In this document: positions 17,407 to 26,264 of the stretch, in pieces | How the letters are laid out: every line of letters starts with the position of its first letter | Numbering within the stretch: position 1 is the first letter of the stretch | Assembly (NCBI GenBank): GCA_035995165.1 | Contig: DASYKU010000122.1 | Location: 24,394-88,393 of the forward strand | Source of the DNA: Mycobacteriales bacterium | GTDB lineage: Bacteria > Actinomycetota > Actinomycetes > Mycobacteriales > CADCTP01 | Reading direction: 5' to 3' | DNA length: 64,000 bases | Program-made: the position numbers and the translations under genes | The notes under the pieces: model-generated | Databases searched by the model: none | What the model was told of the DNA's origin: nothing | Seen by the model: the letters and a program-made list of their open reading frames with translations, nothing else

Positions 17407-20064
17407 GTGCACGCCAGCCACCCGTTCGTGGGCCGGGGCGCCGAGATGGGCCTGCTGCTGGACCGGCTGGCCGCCGCGGAGGCCGGCCGGGGCGGCGTGC
17501 TGCTCGTCTCCGGACCGGCCGGGATCGGCAAGACCCGGCTGGTCGAGGAGGCCCTGTCCCGGTCCGGGGGCGGCGCGGCCGTCGGGCGCGGACGGTGCAC
17601 CGACGACCGGGGCGCGCCGCCGTTCTGGGCCTGGTCCCGGGCGCTGCGGGCGCTGGACCGGGCCGCGGCCACCGGGCTGGCGGGCACGCTCCCGGGCGGG
17701 GTCGGCGCGGTGGAGCCGTCCGCGGTGGCGGCCGAGCGGTTCCGGGCGCTGACCACGGTCACCGACGCGCTGCTGCGGTCGGCGGCGCAGCGCCCGGTCG
17801 TGCTGGTCCTGGAGGATCTGCACTGGGCCGACGCCGAGTCGCTCGCCCTGCTCCGCCGGGTCGCGGCCGACGCCGGCGACGCCGCGCTGCTGGTGCTCGG
17901 CACCCACCGGGACGGGCTCGCCGGTGAGACCGCGGCCGCGATCGCCGACACCCGCCGCAACCCCGGTACGGAGGCGCTCGCGCTGCCGCCGCTGACCGCC
18001 CGCGAGGTCGGGCAGTACCTCGGCGGTGACGGCACCGAGGCGTTCCGGCGGACCGGCGGGTTGCCGCTGCTGCTGGCGGCCGGGGACGACCTGCCGGTGG
18101 TGGCGGCCGGCATGCTGGCCGGGCTGAGCGAGGCCGACCGGGCGGTGGTGGAGGCGCTGGCGCTGCTCGGCGACGGTGCCGGCCCCGCGACGCTGGCCGA
18201 GGTGACCGGTGCCGACCCCGGCCCGGCGCTGGCCGCCGCCCGGCGGGCCGGCCTGCTCGGGGGCCACGGCCTGGTCTTCGCGCACGCCCTGCTCCAGGAC
18301 GCCGTCCGGGCGACGATCCCGGCCGGGACCGCCCGCGGCCTGCACCAGCGGGCCGCCCGGGCGCTGACCGACGCGGAACCGGGCCGGGCCGCCGCGCACT
18401 GGCTCGCCGCCGGCGACCACGCCGCCGCGGCCGGCTGCTCGGCCCGGGCCGCCGAGCAGGCCGGGCAGGCGCTGGCCCTGGACGCCGCGGTCGCCCACCG
18501 ATCGGACGCGGTGACCGCGCTGCGAGCGGCCGGGGCCGCACCGGCGGTGCTGGGGGCCGCGCTCGTCCGGCAGGCCACGGCCGAGTTCCTGGCCGGCCGG
18601 CTGCCGGCCAGCCTGGCCCACTGTGAGCAGGCGGCCGCGATCGGTCCGCCCGGCCTGCTGGCCGAGGCCGCGCTGGTGATCCGCGGGGTGACGTACCCGG
18701 AGGTGGCCGACGTGGTCGGGCGGCTCTGCGCGCGGGCGCTGGACACGGACCCGCCGGCCGCGACCCGGGTCCGGCTGCTGGCCCAGGCCGCCGCGATGGC
18801 GGCCGAGCGCGGCCTTCCGAAGGAGGCCGAGGAGCAGGCGATCGAGGCGCTGCGGATGGCCGAGCGGGACGGCGACCCGGCCGCGGTGCTGGACGCCGCC
18901 CGGGCCCGCGAGCTCACCCTGCTCGCCGCCGCCGACGCGCCCGAGCGGCTGCGGCTCGGCCGGCTCGCGGTCGACCGCGCGACCGAGCTGGGCCAGCCGC
19001 TGGCCGGCGCGACCGGGGCCGGCTGGATGCTGCGGGCCGGCTACGAGCTGGCCCGGCTCGACGTGGTGAGCGAGGCGTTCGGGCTGCTGGAGCGGGTGGC
19101 CGGGCGCAGCGGGCAGCCGCTGGCCCGCTGGCACCTGCTGCGGGCGCAGGCGGCCCGGGCGACGCTGGAGGGCCGGTTCGAGGCGGCCCGGGAGTTCAAC
19201 CGGCAGGCGACCGAGGTGGCGGTGGCGACCGGCGACCCGACCGCGGTCGGGCTGTCGCAGGCGTACGCGTCCCACCTGACCCGGCTGCGGGGTGACCCGG
19301 GCGAGCTGCCGCCGGAGTTCTGGACGGCGCTGGCGAACTTCCCGACGATGCCGCTGATCCGGGCCAACGAGGCCAACCTGCTGCTCCTGCACGGCCGCCG
19401 GGACGAGGCCGCCGCGATCTGGGCCGAGCTGAAGTCCGGGCTGGCCGGCATGGTCGCGGACTTCCGCTGGGGCGGCGCGGTGCTGGAGTTCGCCGAACTG
19501 GCGATCGCCTTCGCCGACCGGGAGACGGCCGAGGTCCTGTACGGCCGGATCGTCGAGTACGCCGACTGCCCCGGCACGGTCGGTGTCCCCACGGTGTACT
19601 TCTCCGGCTCGCCGCTGCGGGAGCTCGGGCTGCTGGCGGCCACCGCGGGCCGGCCGGCGGAGGGGATCGCGCTGCTGCGCCGGGCGGTCGCCGCCAACCT
19701 GGCCGTCCGGGGCCGGCCGATGGCGGCGGTCGGCCGGCTCGACCTGGCCGGGCTGCTCGGCCCGACGGCCGAGGCGGAGGGCCTGGTCCGGCAGGCCGCG
19801 GACGAGTTCCGGCGGCTGGACATGCCGGGCCCGCTGGCCCGGGCCGGCCGGCTCGCGGGCGAGCTCGCGGCCGCCCGGCGGCACTCCGATCCGCTCACCG
19901 CGCGGGAGCGGGAGGTCGCCGACCTCGTCGTCCGGGCGCTGTCGAACCGGGAGATCGCCGAGTCACTGGTGCTCTCGGAGCGGACCGTGGAGAGCCACGT
20001 CCGCAGCATCCTGGGCAAGCTCGGCCTCGCCAACCGCACCGAGCTCATCGCCCGCCGGCGCTAG
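17407..20064 (+). CDS. LuxR-family ATPase regulator (LAL type)
   Basis: An 885-residue large ATP-binding regulator. The N-terminal AAA domain has Walker A GPAGIGKTR (about 39-47) and Walker B VVLVLEDLHWAD (about 135). A long helical, TPR-like middle covers about 330-800. The C-terminal GerE/LuxR helix-turn-helix spans about 825-880: LTAREREVADLVVRALSNREIA and SERTVESHVRSILGKLGL. LAL proteins activate pathway or catabolic operons on ligand binding. The target is unknown; the divergent gene at 16723 is the nearest candidate. GTG 17407 begins the conserved FVGRGAEM segment. Confidence 0.9.
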   Translation: MHASHPFVGRGAEMGLLLDRLAAAEAGRGGVLLVSGPAGIGKTRLVEEALSRSGGGAAVGRGRCTDDRGAPPFWAWSRALRALDRAAATGLAGTLPGGVGAVEPSAVAAERFRALTTVTDALLRSAAQRPVVLVLEDLHWADAESLALLRRVAADAGDAALLVLGTHRDGLAGETAAAIADTRRNPGTEALALPPLTAREVGQYLGGDGTEAFRRTGGLPLLLAAGDDLPVVAAGMLAGLSEADRAVVEALALLGDGAGPATLAEVTGADPGPALAAARRAGLLGGHGLVFAHALLQDAVRATIPAGTARGLHQRAARALTDAEPGRAAAHWLAAGDHAAAAGCSARAAEQAGQALALDAAVAHRSDAVTALRAAGAAPAVLGAALVRQATAEFLAGRLPASLAHCEQAAAIGPPGLLAEAALVIRGVTYPEVADVVGRLCARALDTDPPAATRVRLLAQAAAMAAERGLPKEAEEQAIEALRMAERDGDPAAVLDAARARELTLLAAADAPERLRLGRLAVDRATELGQPLAGATGAGWMLRAGYELARLDVVSEAFGLLERVAGRSGQPLARWHLLRAQAARATLEGRFEAAREFNRQATEVAVATGDPTAVGLSQAYASHLTRLRGDPGELPPEFWTALANFPTMPLIRANEANLLLLHGRRDEAAAIWAELKSGLAGMVADFRWGGAVLEFAELAIAFADRETAEVLYGRIVEYADCPGTVGVPTVYFSGSPLRELGLLAATAGRPAEGIALLRRAVAANLAVRGRPMAAVGRLDLAGLLGPTAEAEGLVRQAADEFRRLDMPGPLARAGRLAGELAAARRHSDPLTAREREVADLVVRALSNREIAESLVLSERTVESHVRSILGKLGLANRTELIARRR

Positions 20065-20117
20065 CCGCCGCTCCCGGGTGGGGAGGCCGGGGCGGGTGGG
20101 GAGTCGGCGCCTGCGGG

Positions 20118-20561
20118 TCAGGGGTCGGCGCTCGCGGGTGGGGAGTCGCCGAGGCGGGCGAGAAGGTCGCCGGCCTCGGCCAGCACCGCCCGCTCCGCCG
20201 GGCTGAGCTCCCGCGCCAGCGCCCCGGCCAACCACTCGTCCCGCTGCCGCATGTCCGCGCCCAGCGCCGCCCGCCCGGACACCGTGATCCGCAGCCGACG
20301 GGTCCGCCGGTCGGCCGGGTCGGCGTACCGCTGGACCAGGCCGTCGCGTTCCAGCTCGGCCAGCACCCGGGTCACCGACTGCGGCTGCAGCCGGTCGGCG
20401 GCGGCCAGCTCGCCCGGGGACTGCGGCCCGCGCCGGACCAGGTGCCCGAGCATGCTGATCTTGGTCAGGCTGAGCCCGGAGGTGGACCGCTCGCCCTGCA
20501 GGCGGCGGGACAGCCGCAGCACCCCGTCCCGCAGCGCGGCGGCCTCGGCGATCGGGTCCAC
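20118..20561 (-). CDS. MarR family transcriptional regulator
   Basis: A 147-residue winged-helix regulator: GLSLTKISMLGHLVRRGPQSPGELA, recognition helix region LQPQSVTRVLAELERDGLVQR, and wing ADPADRRTRRLRITVSG. Divergent from the FUSC exporter at 20617, with a palindromic operator between them, so it likely represses the exporter and itself. GTG 20561 is set by TACTGT 6 nt upstream. Three GGGTGGGGAG direct repeats lie at its 3' end (20094-20160 region). Confidence 0.88.
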   Translation of the reverse strand: MDPIAEAAALRDGVLRLSRRLQGERSTSGLSLTKISMLGHLVRRGPQSPGELAAADRLQPQSVTRVLAELERDGLVQRYADPADRRTRRLRITVSGRAALGADMRQRDEWLAGALARELSPAERAVLAEAGDLLARLGDSPPASADP

Positions 20562-20567
20562 GGCGGC

Positions 20568-20573
20568 ACAGTA
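20568..20573 (-). promoter_or_regulatory. -10 hexamer of marR-like gene
   Basis: TACTGT on the minus strand, 6 nt from GTG 20561. GTACGT (20571-20576) overlaps it and is matched by ACGTAC at 20589-20594, a possible autoregulatory half-site pair. Confidence 0.5.
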
Positions 20574-20595
20574 CGTCCTCGAGAAACTACGTACC

Positions 20596-20615
20596 TGCGT
20601 ACCGTATGGTACGCA
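20596..20615. promoter_or_regulatory. Candidate MarR operator covering exporter -10
   Basis: TGCGTACCGTATGGTACGCA is a 20-bp palindrome with one mismatched pair. It contains TATGGT (20605-20610), the predicted -10 of the exporter, and ends 1 nt before ATG 20617. Occupancy would block transcription directly. Confidence 0.65.
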
Positions 20616-20616
20616 C

Positions 20617-22110
20617 ATGCGTACCGTCGGGGTGGCGTTCGTTCCGCTGGCCGGGACCGTGGGCACGCTGGCCGCGCTGAACGCGGTCGGCTTCGGCGAG
20701 CCCGGCCTGCTCGTGCTGGGCGGCGCGCTCTGCCTGACCCAGGCCCGGCACGCGCACCGCCGGTCCGCGCTGCCGGCCGCGCTGGCCCGGCTGCCGCTGG
20801 TGGTGCTGGCCACGGCCGGGCTCGGCCTGGTCTTCGCCCACTCGACCGTCGCCGCGGACCTGCTCTACCTGGTCGTGTTCGCCGGTGCGCGGATGGCCTG
20901 GCGGCTCGGGCCGGCCTGGGCCACGGTCGGCCGGGCGCTGCTGCTGCCGCTGGTCGCGTTGTTCATCGCGCCGCAGGTCGAGCTGGCCCGGCGGCCGCTG
21001 GTCGGCATCATCCAGGTCGCCGTCGCCTGCGTGGTCGCCACCCTCTGGACCACCCTCGTCCCACGCCTCTGGCCCGAGAACCCGCCGTCCGTCGCCCCAC
21101 TCGCCACCGCCGCCCGCCACGCCGCAAGGAGGCCCCGCGCGGTCCGGGCCGTGCACGCGGCCGGGCTCGCGCTCGACGGCCGGCTTCCGCCGGACGCGAC
21201 CGAGGCCCGGCTGGCCGTGCTCGCCGTCGAGCACGCCGCCGAGCAGGGCCGCGACGTCGAGGAGCCGCTGACCGAGGCCCGCGCCGCGCTCGCCACGCTC
21301 CCGCCGTACGAGCCGGTGCAGGAGGTGCAGCCGGACAGCGCGGTCCGGGCCCAGGTCCGGACCCGGCTGTCGCTGCAGGGCACGACCGCCGTCGCGCTCG
21401 CCTTCCTGGTCGGGCAGCAGCTGTTCGGCCACCACTGGCCCTGGACGGTGATCACCGTGCTCACGGTCAGCCTGCGGGCCACGTCCCGGGGCGAGGTCGC
21501 GGTCACCGCGACCGAACGCCTGCTCGGCGCGCTCGCCGGCACGGTCGTGGCGACCGCGGTCGGCGCGGTCGCGATGCCGGCCCCGCTGCCCGGGACGGTG
21601 CTGATCCTGGCCGTGCTCGGCGCCGGGATCGCCCTGCGCCCGTACGGCTATGCCTGGTGGGCCGCCGCCATGACCGCCTCCCTCAGCCTCCTGTACGGCC
21701 TGCTCGGCGAGCCGTTCGGCCTGCACCTGCTGGGCGAGCGGCTGCTGGCGATCCTGGTCGGCGGCGCCTGCGCGGTGCTGCCGGCGGCCCTGCTGGCGCC
21801 GGTGAAGACGCGGGCCGCGGTCCGCCGCCGGGTCGGCGCGACCCTGCGGCTGCTCGGCGCCGGCCTGCGCGAGGGCCCGACCGTGCAGAACACCCGGGCC
21901 GCCGACCGGGCCCTGGACCTGCTGCGACTGCGGTCGAGGCCGCTGCGGCTGACCGCCCGGCTGCGGCCGACCGCCGAGGACCGCTGGGCCCGTACGCTGC
22001 TGGGCTGCGGACCGGCCCTGCACACCGCGCTGCTCGACCCGGCGGCCGGAACCAGGGCCCGACTCGGCGCCACGGTCCGTACGGTGGCGGCCGACGTGAA
22101 GGCACCCTGA
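20617..22110 (+). CDS. FUSC family membrane protein (aromatic acid exporter type)
   Basis: A 497-residue protein with two hydrophobic blocks (about 1-145 and 245-400), each of several helices, separated and followed by cytoplasmic helical regions. The second block has the FUSC signature (HHWPWTVITVLTVSLRATSRGEVAVTATERLLGALAGTVVA as a region near 270-310). Family members export aromatic acids or drugs or affect cell-envelope lipids. Control by the divergent MarR at 20561 fits an efflux role for a phenolic ligand. The ATG is 6 nt after TATGGT, so leaderless. Confidence 0.85.
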   Translation: MRTVGVAFVPLAGTVGTLAALNAVGFGEPGLLVLGGALCLTQARHAHRRSALPAALARLPLVVLATAGLGLVFAHSTVAADLLYLVVFAGARMAWRLGPAWATVGRALLLPLVALFIAPQVELARRPLVGIIQVAVACVVATLWTTLVPRLWPENPPSVAPLATAARHAARRPRAVRAVHAAGLALDGRLPPDATEARLAVLAVEHAAEQGRDVEEPLTEARAALATLPPYEPVQEVQPDSAVRAQVRTRLSLQGTTAVALAFLVGQQLFGHHWPWTVITVLTVSLRATSRGEVAVTATERLLGALAGTVVATAVGAVAMPAPLPGTVLILAVLGAGIALRPYGYAWWAAAMTASLSLLYGLLGEPFGLHLLGERLLAILVGGACAVLPAALLAPVKTRAAVRRRVGATLRLLGAGLREGPTVQNTRAADRALDLLRLRSRPLRLTARLRPTAEDRWARTLLGCGPALHTALLDPAAGTRARLGATVRTVAADVKAP

Positions 22111-22131
22111 CGACCGGGGAATGGTGACCGC

Positions 22132-22926
22132 GTGGGCGGACGGCTGGACGACCTGGACCTGACGCTGCGACTCGGCCGGTCCGAGGAGGCGGAACGACTG
22201 GCCGCCGCCCAGACCCGGCTGGTCTGGCTGCGCCTCTCGCTCGGCGGCCAGCTCGGCACCGCGCCCCGGCTCGGCCCGCCGCTGTGCATCGTGTTCGAGG
22301 GCTGGGACGCCGCCGGCAAGGGCGGCTGCATCCGCCGGCTGGTCGCCCCGCTGGACCCGCGGCACGTCCGCGTCGCCTCCTTCGCCGCCCCCACGTACGA
22401 CGAGAAGCGGCACCACTTCCTCTGGCGGTTCTGGCCGACGCTGCCGGGCTGGGGCGGCATGGCCGTGCTGGACCGGTCCTGGTACGGGCGGGTGCTGGTG
22501 GAGCGGGTCGAGGGCTTCGCCTCCGAGCACCAGTGGCGGCGGGCGTACCAGGAGATCTGCGAGTTCGAGCGGACCCTGGTCGACGACGGCACGATCCTGA
22601 TCAAGTTCTGGCTGCACCTGTCCGAGGAGGAGCAGCTGCGCCGGTTCGAGCGGCGGCAGACCGACCCGCTCAAGCAGTGGAAGCTGACCGACGAGGACTG
22701 GCGCAACCGGGACAAGCGCGGGGCGTACGAGGCCGCGGTCGAGGAGATGCTGAACCGGACCGACACGCCGTACGCGCCCTGGGCGCTGGTGGAGGGCGAC
22801 AACAAGCGCTGGGCCCGGGTCAAGGTGGTCGAGACCGCGATCCGCGCGATCGAGGACGGGCTGCGCTCCCGCGGTGTCGAGGTGCCGCCGCAGCCCCCGG
22901 AGCTGGATCCGAAGCTGCACGTCTGA
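22132..22926 (+). CDS. ppk2: Polyphosphate kinase 2 family protein
   Basis: A 264-residue PPK2-type kinase, which transfers phosphate between polyphosphate and nucleotides. Walker A reads EGWDAAGKGG (about 56-65); the lid/Walker B segment DRSWYGRVLVERVEGF lies near 109-124; the C-terminal FWLHLSEEEQLRRFERR and KQWKLTDEDW are family-specific. Size fits class I single-domain enzymes. It starts with GTG 22132, 21 bp after the exporter gene. Nucleotide preference cannot be told from the sequence. Confidence 0.9.
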   Translation: MGGRLDDLDLTLRLGRSEEAERLAAAQTRLVWLRLSLGGQLGTAPRLGPPLCIVFEGWDAAGKGGCIRRLVAPLDPRHVRVASFAAPTYDEKRHHFLWRFWPTLPGWGGMAVLDRSWYGRVLVERVEGFASEHQWRRAYQEICEFERTLVDDGTILIKFWLHLSEEEQLRRFERRQTDPLKQWKLTDEDWRNRDKRGAYEAAVEEMLNRTDTPYAPWALVEGDNKRWARVKVVETAIRAIEDGLRSRGVEVPPQPPELDPKLHV

Positions 22927-22958
22927 GACCGACCGAGGCACCCGCGGCCCGGGCTGCC

Positions 22959-22964
22959 TAGTCT
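22959..22964 (+). promoter_or_regulatory. -10 hexamer of Rieske oxygenase gene (leaderless)
   Basis: TAGTCT, six bases, then GTG 22971; no ribosome site. It marks an independent promoter after PPK2. Confidence 0.55.
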
Positions 22965-22970
22965 GGGTGC

Positions 22971-24194
22971 GTGGACGAGCAGTGGATCCCGGTCGCGCGC
23001 TCCGCCGATGTCACGACGGTGCCCCGGCCGGTCGACGTGGCCGGCCGCCCGTACGTGGCGGTCCGGCTCAGCGACGACGCCCCGGCCGGCCTGGTCGCGC
23101 CGCTCTGCCCGCACCGGCTGGTGCCGCTGGCAGCGGCCACTGTGGACGGTGGCCGGCTGCGGTGTGCCTACCACGGCTGGGAGTTCGACGCCGCCGGCGC
23201 CTGCGTGGTGCTGCCGTCGCTGGGCGAGGAGGCGAACATCCCGCCGCGGGCGCACCTGTCCGCGGCGCCGCGCTCCCGCGAGGCCGACGGCCGGCTCTGG
23301 GCCTGCGTCAGCGACCTGCCGGCCGACGGCGCCGGGCCGGACGGCCTGCGCAACACCGACCCGCGGCTGCGCCGGACCTGGCACCCGGTGGCGCTGTCCA
23401 CCGAGGTCGGCCCGGACCCGTACGAGGCGACGGTCGTGGGGCAGGCCTTCTCGCTGCGCCGCGGTCCCGAGCTGGTCGCGGAACCCGCGCCGGCCGGGCT
23501 GACCGAGCGCTGGGGCATGGTCTGGCTGGCGCCGGAGCCGCCGCTGACCGAGGTCTTCGACGAGCCCGACGCGGAGGACGAGGCGTACGTCGGGGCCTGG
23601 CTGCCGCCGGCCCGGACGACCGTGAACGCCGGCTTCGTCGCGGACAACTTCCTCGACGTGGCGCACTTCCCGTTCGTCCACATCGGAACGTTCGGCGCCG
23701 ACTCCGACCGGGTGGTCGAGCCGGCCGAGGTCGTCACCGAGCCGGCCGGCTTCCGCAGCGTGCAGGAGCAGTGGTTCGACAACCCGGAGGACCCGGGGGT
23801 GGTGGCCGGGATCCGGCCGCTGCGCCAGCGCCGCCGGGCCACGTACGTCTACCGGGCCCCGTTCCAGCTGCTGCTGCGGCTGGAGGAGCTCGACGCCGGG
23901 TCGGTGAAGACGATCCTGTTCCTGATCCTGCCGGAGGCCGACGACAGCACCCGCATCTACACCAAGATGCTGCTGCACAACATCGGCGGCGAGCTGCGGC
24001 CGGGACCGGAGGCGGTCGATCGCGAGGTCGCCTTCGAGGAGGCGGTGCTGGCCGAGGACCTGGCCCTGCAGGCGGTCGTCACGGTCGGCGGCCTGCCGCT
24101 GGACCTGCGCACCGAGCTCCACGTCCGCGCCGACCGCCTCGGCGTGGCCCTCCGCCGCGAACTGACCCGCTTCCTCACGACCGCCGCGGGGTAG
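22971..24194 (+). CDS. Rieske-type ring-hydroxylating oxygenase, alpha-subunit-like
   Basis: A 407-residue non-haem iron oxygenase. The Rieske [2Fe-2S] ligands are CPHR (Cys-His at about 44-46) and CAYHGW (about 65-70). The mononuclear iron site is NFLDVAHFPFVH with Asp and two His, near 224-235, so catalysis is possible. No ferredoxin reductase is adjacent, so electrons must come from elsewhere. Substrate is unknown; such stand-alone alpha subunits act on aromatics, sterol-like or pheophorbide-like compounds. Confidence 0.87.
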   Translation: MDEQWIPVARSADVTTVPRPVDVAGRPYVAVRLSDDAPAGLVAPLCPHRLVPLAAATVDGGRLRCAYHGWEFDAAGACVVLPSLGEEANIPPRAHLSAAPRSREADGRLWACVSDLPADGAGPDGLRNTDPRLRRTWHPVALSTEVGPDPYEATVVGQAFSLRRGPELVAEPAPAGLTERWGMVWLAPEPPLTEVFDEPDAEDEAYVGAWLPPARTTVNAGFVADNFLDVAHFPFVHIGTFGADSDRVVEPAEVVTEPAGFRSVQEQWFDNPEDPGVVAGIRPLRQRRRATYVYRAPFQLLLRLEELDAGSVKTILFLILPEADDSTRIYTKMLLHNIGGELRPGPEAVDREVAFEEAVLAEDLALQAVVTVGGLPLDLRTELHVRADRLGVALRRELTRFLTTAAG

Positions 24195-24240
24195 GCAGCG
24201 GGGTGGGACACTCGCCGCAGCGACCCGTACGGGAGGCCTG

Positions 24241-25713
24241 ATGGGCAGGGACGTCGCCGCGACGCAGTTCAGTCGCGAGGACCGGACGCGCTACCGGCAG
24301 AAGGTCCGGCGCTGTCTGGACACCTTCGAGCGGATGCTGGCGCAGTCCCAGTTCGACTTCGAGAAGCCGCTGACCGGCGTCGAGATCGAGCTCAACCTGG
24401 TCGACGAGAACGGCGACCCGGCGCTGCGCAACGCCGAGGTGCTCGACGCGGTCAGCCACGCCGACTTCCAGACCGAGCTCGGCCAGTTCAACATCGAGAT
24501 CAACGTCCAGCCGCGGTCGCTGGCCGGCGACTCGGTCACCGAGCTCGAGCAGAGCATCCGGGACACCCTCAACCACGCCGAGGACAAGGCCAACCCGACC
24601 GGCAGCCGGATGGTGATGGTCGGCATCCTGCCCACCCTCACCGAGCAGCAGCTGCAGGAGAGCAGCCTGTCGGCCAACCCGCGGTACGCGTTGCTCAACG
24701 AGCAGATCTTCGCCGCCCGCGGTGAGGACCTGGAGATCACCATCGACGGCGTGCAGCGGCTGTCCACCACCGCGGACACGATCGCGCCCGAGGCCGCCTG
24801 CACCAGCGTCCAGTTCCACCTGCAGGTGAGCCCGGCCAACTTCCCGCGCTACTGGAACGCGGCCCAGGCCATCGCCGGCGTCCAGGTCGCGCTCGGCGCG
24901 AACTCGCCGTTCTTCCTGGGCAAGGAGCTCTGGCGGGAGACCCGCATCCCGCTGTTCGAGCAGGCCACCGACACCCGCAGCGCCGAGCTGGAAGCCCAGG
25001 GCGTCCGCCCCCGGGTCTGGTTCGGCGAGCGCTGGATCAACTCGATCTTCGACCTGTTCGAGGAGAACGTGCGCTACTTCCCGGCGCTGCTCCCGCTGGT
25101 CGAGGACGAGGACCCGGCGGCGGTGCTGGAGCGCGGCGACGTGCCGAAGCTGTCCGAGCTGATGCTGCACAACGGCACGATCTACCGCTGGAACCGCCCC
25201 GTGTACGACGTGGTCCGGGGCAAGCCGCACCTGCGGGTGGAGAACCGGGTGCTGCCGGCCGGCCCGACCGTGGCCGACATCCTGGCCAACGGCGCCTTCT
25301 ACTACGGCGTCGTCCGGGCGCTGGCCGACGACGACCGTCCACTGTGGAGCCGGATGTCGTTCGCCGCGGCCGAGGAGAACTTCCACACCTGCGCCCGGTA
25401 CGGCCTGGACGCGCAGGTCTACTGGCCCGGCGCCGGCCAGGTGCCGGTGACCGAGCTGGTGCTGCGCCGGCTGCTGCCGATGGCGGCGGAGGGCCTGGAC
25501 CGGTGGGAGGTCGACCCGGCCGTCCGGGACCGGCTGCTGGGCATCATCGAGCAGCGCTGCCTGACCGGCCGGAACGGCGCGTCCTGGCAGGCCGCCACCT
25601 TCCACCGGTTGTACGACGAGACCAGCCTGGACCGGCAGGACGTGCTGCGCCGGATGACCCAGGAGTACATCGACAACATGCACTCCAACCAGCCCGTCCA
25701 CACCTGGAAGTAG
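24241..25713 (+). CDS. Glutamate-cysteine ligase family protein (GCS2 type)
   Basis: A 490-residue carboxylate-amine ligase. Family features are GVEIELNLVDENGDPALRN (about 46-64), ELGQFNIEINVQPRS (about 81-95), SVQFHLQVSP near 190 and RVENRVLPAGPT near 330. GCS2 enzymes join glutamate and cysteine or related amines. The organism is predicted to use mycothiol (see 29097), so the product may instead feed ergothioneine or another gamma-glutamyl compound. GGGAGG precedes ATG 24241. A perfect inverted repeat terminator follows. Confidence 0.85.
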   Translation: MGRDVAATQFSREDRTRYRQKVRRCLDTFERMLAQSQFDFEKPLTGVEIELNLVDENGDPALRNAEVLDAVSHADFQTELGQFNIEINVQPRSLAGDSVTELEQSIRDTLNHAEDKANPTGSRMVMVGILPTLTEQQLQESSLSANPRYALLNEQIFAARGEDLEITIDGVQRLSTTADTIAPEAACTSVQFHLQVSPANFPRYWNAAQAIAGVQVALGANSPFFLGKELWRETRIPLFEQATDTRSAELEAQGVRPRVWFGERWINSIFDLFEENVRYFPALLPLVEDEDPAAVLERGDVPKLSELMLHNGTIYRWNRPVYDVVRGKPHLRVENRVLPAGPTVADILANGAFYYGVVRALADDDRPLWSRMSFAAAEENFHTCARYGLDAQVYWPGAGQVPVTELVLRRLLPMAAEGLDRWEVDPAVRDRLLGIIEQRCLTGRNGASWQAATFHRLYDETSLDRQDVLRRMTQEYIDNMHSNQPVHTWK

Positions 25714-25741
25714 CGGGCCGGTCCCCGCGGGGACCGGCCCG
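25714..25741. terminator. Perfect 28-bp palindrome, bidirectional terminator
   Basis: CGGGCCGGTCCCCG followed directly by its complement, between the convergent stops of the ligase (25713) and DoxX-like gene (25748). It has no U-run on either side, as is common for actinobacterial terminators. Confidence 0.7.
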
Positions 25742-25747
25742 CGGGCC

Positions 25748-26173
25748 TCACTTCCTACGGTTGGCGATCGCGTCGGCGACGAAGCCGATCCCGATGCCGA
25801 GCATCCAGACGTCCTTGGCGATCGCGAGCCCCTGCGGGCTCGGCGCCAGGCTGCCGTCCTTGCGCATGCCCGGCGTCTTCAGGTACATCCCGATCAGGCC
25901 GCCGGCGAACGCGGTCAGCGCGGCCCCGGCCAGCGCGGTCGGCACCACCGGCGCGAGCAGCGCGGCGCCGAGGGTGATCTCGCCGGCCGACAGCAGCTTC
26001 GCGAACTGCGCCGGCTCCAGCTTGCCCAGGAACGGGTACGTCCCGCTCGCCATGCCGTGCAGATTCTTGGCGTGCTCGGCGTCCACGTTCCGTTTGCCGA
26101 GGCCGGAGTTCAGGATGAACGCGCCGGTGGCGACGCGGGGCGCGATGTCGGCGATCTTGAGCGGCAGACCCAC
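25748..26173 (-). CDS. DoxX-like membrane protein
   Basis: A 141-residue protein of the DoxX/DoxD-like superfamily. The N-terminal helix is followed by GAFILNSGLGKRN and by helices near 68-95 and 115-135. The C-terminus is basic (ANRRK). Function in actinobacteria is poorly defined, with links to redox stress and membrane oxidoreductase complexes. The GTG at 26173 is chosen because GAGAGGGA lies 7-9 nt upstream. A perfect inverted repeat upstream implies repression by an unlinked regulator. Confidence 0.75.
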   Translation of the reverse strand: MGLPLKIADIAPRVATGAFILNSGLGKRNVDAEHAKNLHGMASGTYPFLGKLEPAQFAKLLSAGEITLGAALLAPVVPTALAGAALTAFAGGLIGMYLKTPGMRKDGSLAPSPQGLAIAKDVWMLGIGIGFVADAIANRRK

Positions 26174-26195
26174 AGTGCATATCCCTCTCGGACGT

Positions 26196-26227
26196 AGCGA
26201 GATAGTTGCCTTGTCAACTATCTCGCT
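26196..26227. promoter_or_regulatory. Perfect 13-nt inverted repeat, probable operator
   Basis: Arms AGCGAGATAGTTG (26196-26208) and CAACTATCTCGCT (26215-26227) around a 6-nt spacer, upstream of the DoxX-like gene. On the minus strand the spacer and arm create TTGACA, a -35-like element. The ATAGTTG...CAACTAT core looks like a MarR/TetR-type dimer site; no regulator gene is adjacent. Confidence 0.65.
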
Positions 26228-26264
26228 CGACCCGATGGTATGCCCAGAGCCTGCCGGTCGAACC

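Noticed and set aside
16723..19884. A 1053-codon open frame antisense to the LuxR-type regulator
   Set aside because: GC3-driven shadow frame; only its last 193 codons (to 17304) form a credible gene with a ribosome site.
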